From Quercus robur (lineage: Eukaryota; Streptophyta; Magnoliopsida; Fagales; Fagaceae): 64,000 nucleotides of DNA. The notes below the pieces were generated by a model. It searched no databases. It saw only the letters and a list, made by a program, of their open reading frames with translations, and had not been told where the DNA came from. The DNA is taken from contig NC_065537.1 of the NCBI RefSeq assembly GCF_932294415.1, positions 50,388,302 through 50,452,301 of the forward strand. The letters are read 5' to 3'. Shown here piece by piece: positions 58,509 to 64,000 of the stretch. The first letter of the stretch is position 1, and each line of letters opens with the position of its first letter. A program made the position numbers and the translations under genes.

Positions 58509-59619
58509 TGTAAGTTCAAAAACGTGTACAAAAACACTTTTGAACGTTTAGACCCCCAAAAACCAATTTAATCAACACACGCAATATGTTAAACAACTAG
58601 TGTGCGGAAACTTAACATATGCTATAACATGGAATTGATTAAACAACTATCTAAGCCACAACAAAATAAACCACAGCAGATAATGTAAAGGCAGAGATAG
58701 AGAGGAAGGAAGATGCAAACACAGCGATAACACCAGATATGTTATCGAAGAGGAAACCGAAGACCTCGGCGAAAAACCTCTCCGCCGCCCTCCAAGCGGT
58801 AATCAATCCACTAGAAAATACAGTTGGGATACAAGGACAGCAATAGACCCTCCAAGCCTAATCTACCCAGTGCACCTAAGCTCTCCAAGCTTCTTGCTCC
58901 AACGAGGTTGCGCCGAACCTTTTTCTTTTCTAGCTTTCCGGATTCCGCTACTACACCGTAGCATCAACCAATGAATATTGGTTCCTTCCTAACTGCTTCC
59001 CAGAACTCCAAACGTCTGTCTCACAGAGATGATAATGGTGAGAACCAGGTTTGGTATAAAGGCCTCTCAAGGATTTGACAATGGAGAGGAAGAGAGTGAG
59101 GGAATTTGATGAGACTTTAAGGTAGAGATTGTGGGTGAAACAATCTGGTTTTTCTTTAGGGTTTCTCTCTCAAAATTCTCTCTGGAAGCTCTCTTTCAAT
59201 CGTGGGTTAAAAGGGTATTTATACTGAAGTGGAGTGGAATGCGAAACGTCAGGTTTTTCCAAAACAGGGGTGGCTCGCGGCTTGACCTCGCGGCTTGACT
59301 AAGTCGCGAGTTCCAGTCGCGAGTTAACCGTATGGCCAGTTGTCCTGTTTTGTCCTGTAGTGCTCCAGCTAGCATGACTGTTCATCTTCCAGCATGCTTG
59401 GCACGTGTGCATCTTCTGGCGGGTTGAAGCCGCGAGTCCAGTCGCGAGTCCCAGCCGCGACACTCTGTTTTCTTGCACACTCTTGAGCAATCTTCACACT
59501 ATCTCACTCACTACCCTTACAACAATCCCACCTAAATACAGGGTTACTAAATGCTGAATTACAAGCAAATTTGGCACGGAATAAAGCCAATTAGATGGTT
59601 GAATAAATTCAACCTTACA
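58509..59619 (-). repeat. 5' LTR of the sirevirus-type copia element
   Basis: 1111 bp, the promoter-bearing copy: TATAAATA on the minus strand at 59216-59223. Two differences from the left LTR. TSD GAATT follows at 59620-59624. Confidence 0.96.
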
Positions 59620-59624
59620 GAATT

Positions 59625-59974
59625 ATTTATTTGAAAGGTTTGTTCCCACACCCCAATGTTAGTGAATTCTACTTATTGAGTTATCTCACCTCCCTTTATA
59701 TCTCATTACAGATACATTAGATGGATTACTAGAGTAGATATTCTTGGGAGACAGAAGTTACGAACTATTTTTGTGGAACTAAAGATTTTATTATTATTTT
59801 ATGGCATTAAACATTGTATTGGAGAATTATCTTTGAGGATGTTTTGTATTAGGTGAATTAGAGCTCTGACTTTTGTGATCAGATTCAAGGTTGCTAGTTT
59901 CTTTTATTTAATATTTTTTATGGATTATTCAGATTAAATAGGCTTTTATTGCTTATGATTTTTGGGGCGTTACA
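59625..59974. mobile_element. solo-LTR-like element, right part
   Basis: Continuation of 47815-49746 beyond the copia insertion; ends ATTTTTGGGGCGTTACA, inverted relative to the left end. Confidence 0.72.
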
Positions 59975-60750
59975 ACCATGCTTCTTCAAACTTAAATCCA
60001 TTTTTGCTCCTTAAGTTTGTGCACCTATCAATCTTGGTATGAAGAATAATTGGCAGATGGTCAGAGGCGTGAGAGAAAAGGTGTGTGACTGTGCTAGTTG
60101 GGAATTTCAAACTCCACTCTACGTTAGCCATAGCCTGGTCTAGTCGTTGCCTTGTGTTTGCTTGTCCAAGTCACTTATTGTTGAATGGGTAGCTGGAAAA
60201 GCCCAGGTCAGCCAAGTTGCACCGCTCCAATGTAATCCAAAAATCATCCATTTGATTATATAAGGGAGGTCGTAGACTTTGTTTCTCTGTATAGTGTAAT
60301 ATGGCATTAAAGTCTCTTATACATAGCCACGGCTCGTCGACAAACGTCGAAAGATGAGATAAGAGAGCCTAGGACTTAACTTTTTGATTGTGTTTTGGCC
60401 ATCCATAAAAGCAAGTTAGCTACCATTGAAAACTGTCTTCTTCAACCACCTTTGCCAGTATTTGATTTTCTGTAAAATTAATGACATCTACCTTCGCCTC
60501 CGCTTTCCATAACAATGCCAAGCCTTCTCCTGAATTGGGCTTCTTAACAACGAATTTATTGGGAAAAGGGTATTTCTCTATAGTGCTTCTCAAAACCCTT
60601 TTTGTCCAACCACGTTTCAATTAAAAAACACACCATGGGAGCTTGATCCTTCACAAGTTTGCAAAGGTTTCGAACTATCCAAGGGTTCCCAAGCCCCTAG
60701 CAGTTCCAACTTAATAGCCTCATTGTGATCGACAAGGGTGTTCAGACACC
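59975..60750 (-). pseudogene. LINE ORF2, part 1 (AP-type endonuclease)
   Basis: Minus-strand segments FPNKFVVKKPNSGEGLALLW, WLCIRDFNAILHYTEK, WITLERCNLADLGF, RQRLDQAMAN and SHASDHLPIIL match the exonuclease-endonuclease-phosphatase fold of L1 elements (the usual GDFN is RDFN here, and SDH is kept). Stops and frameshifts break it. The line ends FKFEEAW and resumes at 47814. Confidence 0.85.
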
Positions 60751-62039
60751 CCCGCCGCTTCAATGATAAGTTGATCATCCTGGATTCGCCCTCTCTTCTC
60801 CATATGCACCTCCACTTCGTCCACTGCCTCCTCCTTATTAATCTGTGATGAAGCCATTTTCCCCAATATTTCCTTTAGTTCTCCTTTCTTTGAAGCCCCA
60901 GGCCCACAGTCCATTCGAAGTATCCTAGTCCACTTGGGCTTAAGTGTATAAGTTCCCTCAATAAGCCTAGTTTTAATTGGCTCACTTCCATTTGGCAATT
61001 CCTCATGTGCAGCTGGATCCTTCGAAATAAATTCCTTATTATTAGGTAGCTTGCCGTAACTGCCCTATCTTCTTGTTCTCTCAGATTGGTAACCACCTAG
61101 AGGTTTGTAATGGTTCCTTGATTATCGCACTTTCCTTTCTCATGGCTTCCACCTTCAGTAGGGTTTGTAGAGTGAGCAACCACCGCTGCCACTAGGCTAT
61201 ACGGTGGAGTGGGGCTGCCGGTACCCTTCTTCATCTCCTCGACGGCTTCATCAGTTGGAGTAGATTGATTTGGCTTCCTCTTGGATAGTGACCCATTACG
61301 AGCACCCAAAGCTTTTAACCAATCTCTATATTGACAGACCACCTCTTTCCCATTCTTCAACGTAGCGTAATGGCTTGCACAATATCGAATATCATGTCCT
61401 AGTAAGTCGCAATAGTGACAGAACATAGGAAGTCTCCCATACTTGAATGTAACCCAAGTACAACCCCCATCTAATCCTGCAATATAACTCCCTCTCCGGA
61501 ATGGTTTTGAGATTGGAATAGAGACTTTGACTTGCATGAAAATACTTTGAGCCTCTTGTTTTTGCCTTTTTTCAACTTCTTCCACTACTTCCATCTTGCT
61601 TCCCACTTCCGTTGCCACCTTAAGAGAGAACATATCAAAGGTCGCTCCCCAAATCTGGACCCATAAGGACATTGAATTAAACTTTACATTATTTTCTGTC
61701 ATTCCTTTTTGCTGCTTACGCAACATAAGCGCCTGATTGTCAAAGGTCCAGGGACCCTCCTTCATCACCCTTTCTAAGTCAAATTTAGTTTGGAATTTGA
61801 ATTGGAACATACTTGATCCCACCTCTATAATCTGGTGTCATCTAAGCCCCATGCTTTTCTCAAAGTCCTCTGTGCCGCTCTCTTATTGAAAGGTTTACAC
61901 GTAAGAAATTTCCCTATCAAACTCAGGCTGCAACTCTCTATATCTCATCCTTTCAACCTTCATCTGAAACTGTGATCATTTCTTCTTCTTCTGAGGTCAA
62001 CTTCATGTTATCTAGACTGTTTCTCAAATTGTCTGCCAT
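60751..62039 (-). pseudogene. LINE ORF1 (DUF4283-like plus zinc knuckle)
   Basis: Start MADNLRNSLDNMKLTSEEEE at 62039, then frameshifts. The longest clean part (61822-61097) holds the DUF4283-type region FDLERVMKEGPWTFDNQALMLR and SMSLWVQIWG, and the CCHC-like knuckle CHYCDLLGHDIRYC followed by KEVVCQYRDWLKA. This is the nucleic-acid-binding ORF1 of plant L1 LINEs. A 5' UTR probably reaches about 62150. Confidence 0.85.
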
Positions 62040-62227
62040 GATGGTGTGTAAGGAAGGAAAAAGGAAAAAGCTAGTCCTTAGGATATCCTAAAGGAGAGAA
62101 AATACTCATTGAACGAGAGGGAGAACTCCTACGCAGAGGAGAGATGCTTAAGTTTTATCATTAAAACTCTATCTCCTATTTCTTTATTGCCCCTTATCCA
62201 CACATTATATATATATATATATATATA

Positions 62228-62393
62228 TAGGGCAATTTTTGGAATACAAAATTTTTTACAACTTTTGTCATAACTCGTCATGTGGCGAGTTATGAGTGGT
62301 GGAGATGTAGACCCACCATTTGACGTCTACCATTCACAACTTGTTATTTGATAAGTTGTGACAATAATTGTGAGATTTTTTTTTTATGTCCCT
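62228..62393. mobile_element. MITE beside (TA)n, copy 1
   Basis: Ends TAGGGCAATTT and TGTCCCTA are inverted; inner arms ACAACTTTTGTCATAACTCG and AAGTTGTGACAATAATTGTGA pair. A second copy begins at about 63904. Confidence 0.65.
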
Positions 62394-62594
62394 AACATTT
62401 TCCATATGTATATATAAACATGCATGAAAAGCCAAATGCAATTACGTGCTCAGTGACGCAAATCAAATGAGAGAAAAGAAAAAAATCTTGTGTGAGACCG
62501 TAAGTAGTCGGTAACGTGAGGCACTGGATCAACATCATTATATCTGTTTTGGGCCAAAAAGGCCCCCCATATACAAGAATGGAATATAAGTAAT

Positions 62595-62978
62595 TTTGTT
62601 TGAGTGTAACATAGATGGAATGAAATGAAATGAAATCATTTTATGACAATATTTTTATTAGACCCCCTATTTTAAAATAAAGGGTTGAATATATAAGGGT
62701 ATTTTGGAAGTTTTAGTAAAAAATTCATTAAATCTAATTTCATTCCCTCCCATTCCTCCTAATTTCGGGGAAATGAAAATTTAAGATTGTAAGGAAATAG
62801 AGAGGAATGAGTGTTTCTTCTTACCTATTTCATTCCCTCCCATTTAAACTCCCAAACAAGGAAATAGACTTTCCATTCCTTCCATTAAAACTCCCAAACA
62901 AGGGAAGAGAAGAAAATTCTAAAATTATTCTTTTTATTAATTTCCATTTTATTTCATTCCATCCTCCCAAACAAGGGC
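62595..62978. mobile_element. MITE with TTTGTTTGRG ends
   Basis: Left TTTGTTTGAGTG…GATGGAATGAAATGAAATG, right CATTTTATTTCATTCCATCCTCCCAAACAAGGGC, inverted. Internal CATTCCCTCCCATT and CTCCCAAACAAG repeats. Non-coding. Confidence 0.6.
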
Positions 62979-63253
62979 TAGTTTAGTTTACAAAACCACA
63001 CATTTTGGTAATTTAGGTTGTTAGGTGATATGTTCATGTGTTGACATATTCTTTTATGTTTTGAGAAATTGCCCTACAAAATGAAGATGTTTCAAAGGAA
63101 CTCTCAGTGTGCGTTTTTGGTGAAAGATTTTGGGAATGAGTTGAATTGGGAATGTTTTGTGTTTTGTGCTTTGATTTTAGGCGAAACTACACCGTTTTGG
63201 AAGTTGGCAACAATGCTTTTTCTTTCTTTTAAACAGCGTCGTTTCTTTTAAAC

Positions 63254-63865
63254 TAAGGGTGTTTGCAGTGTGGTGTGGTGCGGTTTTGGTCCAATTTTAG
63301 CATTACACTTTGCGGTGTGGTTTAACTAAAACCATAATTGCACCATACTTTATTTTTGCGGTCACATGTGCAATGCGGTGCGGTGCAATGTGGTGCAGTT
63401 AGAGTTTAACTAAAACCATAATCACACCGCACCTCATTTTTGCGGTCATATATGCAGTGCTATGTATAAGATGCGGTTTGAAGTTGGTATATTTTTCAAA
63501 TTTTGGGTTTTTCCTACACAGCCCAAAACTAATTTTTCCTTTTTTTTGGGCCAAGTTTTAAATAACTAAGCTAGTTTTTCTTTATTTTGGGTTGGCTTTT
63601 CTAGTCAACACTTGCTAGGATTATCAAACTATTTATTTATTTTCTTGAAAATTAGGGTTATTAAATTATTAATAATATATTTATTATTTAAAAATAAATA
63701 AATATATTAATATATATAGAAAGGGTGCAGTGCGGTTTTTAATTATAAAACCACAAACCACACTGTACCATGCAGTGTGATACACTATTACTTGCGGTGT
63801 AGTGTAGTTATGCCATTTTGCCGGCAATTTTGGTGCAGTTTATGCGGTTTGATGAACACCCTTTA
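63254..63865. mobile_element. hAT-like MITE rich in GCGGTGTGG words
   Basis: Ends TAAGGGTGTTTGCAGTG and GCGGTTTGATGAACACCCTTTA are inverted over about 10 bp. Subterminal tandem GTGGTGCGGT and AACCGCA words, as in hAT elements. No transposase and no certain 8-bp TSD. Confidence 0.65.
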
Positions 63866-63872
63866 TCCAAAC

Positions 63873-63903
<31 letters not shown>

Positions 63904-63906
<3 letters not shown>

Positions 63907-64000
63907 ACAATTCTAGAGATACAAAAAATTTCACAACTTTTACCACAACTCGTCATGTGGCGAGTTATAAATGGTGGAGATATAGACCCACTATTTGACG
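63904..64000. mobile_element. MITE beside (TA)n, copy 2, cut by window end
   Basis: Matches 62228 onward: ACAACTTTTACCACAACTCG, CATGTGGCGAGTTAT, GACCCACTATTTGACG. The element runs past the window end. Confidence 0.7.

Larger units (their letters stand above)
49747..59619 (-). mobile_element. Ty1/copia retrotransposon, Sirevirus type, young, gag-less
   Basis: Complete by its ends: two 1111-bp LTRs, 5-bp TSD GAATT, PBS to initiator tRNA-Met, PPT. Internal order on the minus strand: short leader, pol (1173 codons), about 2 kb non-coding with CGCGA repeats, extra ORF (381-397 aa), a block with several AGGGGGAG tracts, 3' LTR. The copia order PR-IN-RT-RH, the extra ORF after pol and the multiple PPT-like tracts match Sireviruses. 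Gag, including its zinc knuckle, is absent. LTR divergence of about 0.2% means recent insertion. Confidence 0.93.

Noticed and set aside
47814..59975. outer nested element as a DNA transposon with TTGTAAC TIRs and CCA TSD
   Set aside because: Possible, but TG…CA ends, a 5-bp GCCAT/ACCAT repeat, LTR-like length and lack of transposase favour a solo LTR.

Overview
The window is nuclear DNA of a flowering plant. Three spliced, intron-rich genes have clear Arabidopsis counterparts, and they sit among SINEs, L1-type LINE fragments, MITEs, Ty1/copia and Ty3/gypsy debris and AT-rich microsatellites. Gene content and repeat style fit a woody rosid. A member of the oak/beech family (Fagaceae) is my guess from repeat style only and is not proven here.

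Layout. 0-4.3 kb: a tRNA-type SINE with 12-bp target-site duplications, a hAT-like MITE, a 672-bp PIF/Harbinger-type MITE and a LINE tail. 4.3-8.4 kb: an ALKBH6-like 2-oxoglutarate dioxygenase gene on the minus strand (7 coding exons, 262 aa). 8.4-8.7 kb: a short divergent promoter. 8.7-24.9 kb: an RLT3-like homeobox-DDT gene on the plus strand (17 coding exons, 1203 aa), with LINEs and SINEs in its introns. 24.9-33.7 kb: no gene; a LINE RNase H piece, a Helitron-like 3' end, a gypsy gag relic, a minisatellite and a solo-LTR-like block. 33.8-41.7 kb: a chloroplast-type alkaline/neutral invertase (A/N-InvE-like) on the plus strand (6 coding exons, 645 aa). 41.7-47.1 kb: MITEs, a SINE, a degenerate plant-mobile-domain relic and a 1.1-kb TIR repeat. 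47.1-62.15 kb: a three-layer nest. A minus-strand LINE is split by a 2.28-kb solo-LTR-like element (TGTAACACCCC...GGGGCGTTACA), which is itself split by a 9.87-kb Ty1/copia element of Sirevirus type. 62.2-64 kb: three further MITEs.

The most striking object is the copia element (49747-59619, minus strand). Its 1111-bp LTRs differ at only two positions that I found, it has a perfect 5-bp TSD, an initiator-Met PBS, a PPT, an intact 1173-codon pol frame and an additional ORF between pol and the 3' LTR. It has almost no room for gag: pol begins about 55 bp after the PBS and shows no zinc knuckle. It therefore looks like a recently mobile, gag-less sirevirus that needs Gag in trans. The additional ORF's second ATG follows a sequence that looks exactly like a splice acceptor.

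The three host genes do not form a pathway. ALKBH6 (nucleic-acid demethylase family) and RLT3 (ISWI-associated chromatin factor family) share a compact bidirectional promoter. The invertase supplies hexoses inside plastids. Exon coordinates were derived by hand from GT/AG sites, reading phase and remembered family sequence. All three models keep phase and end at a stop.
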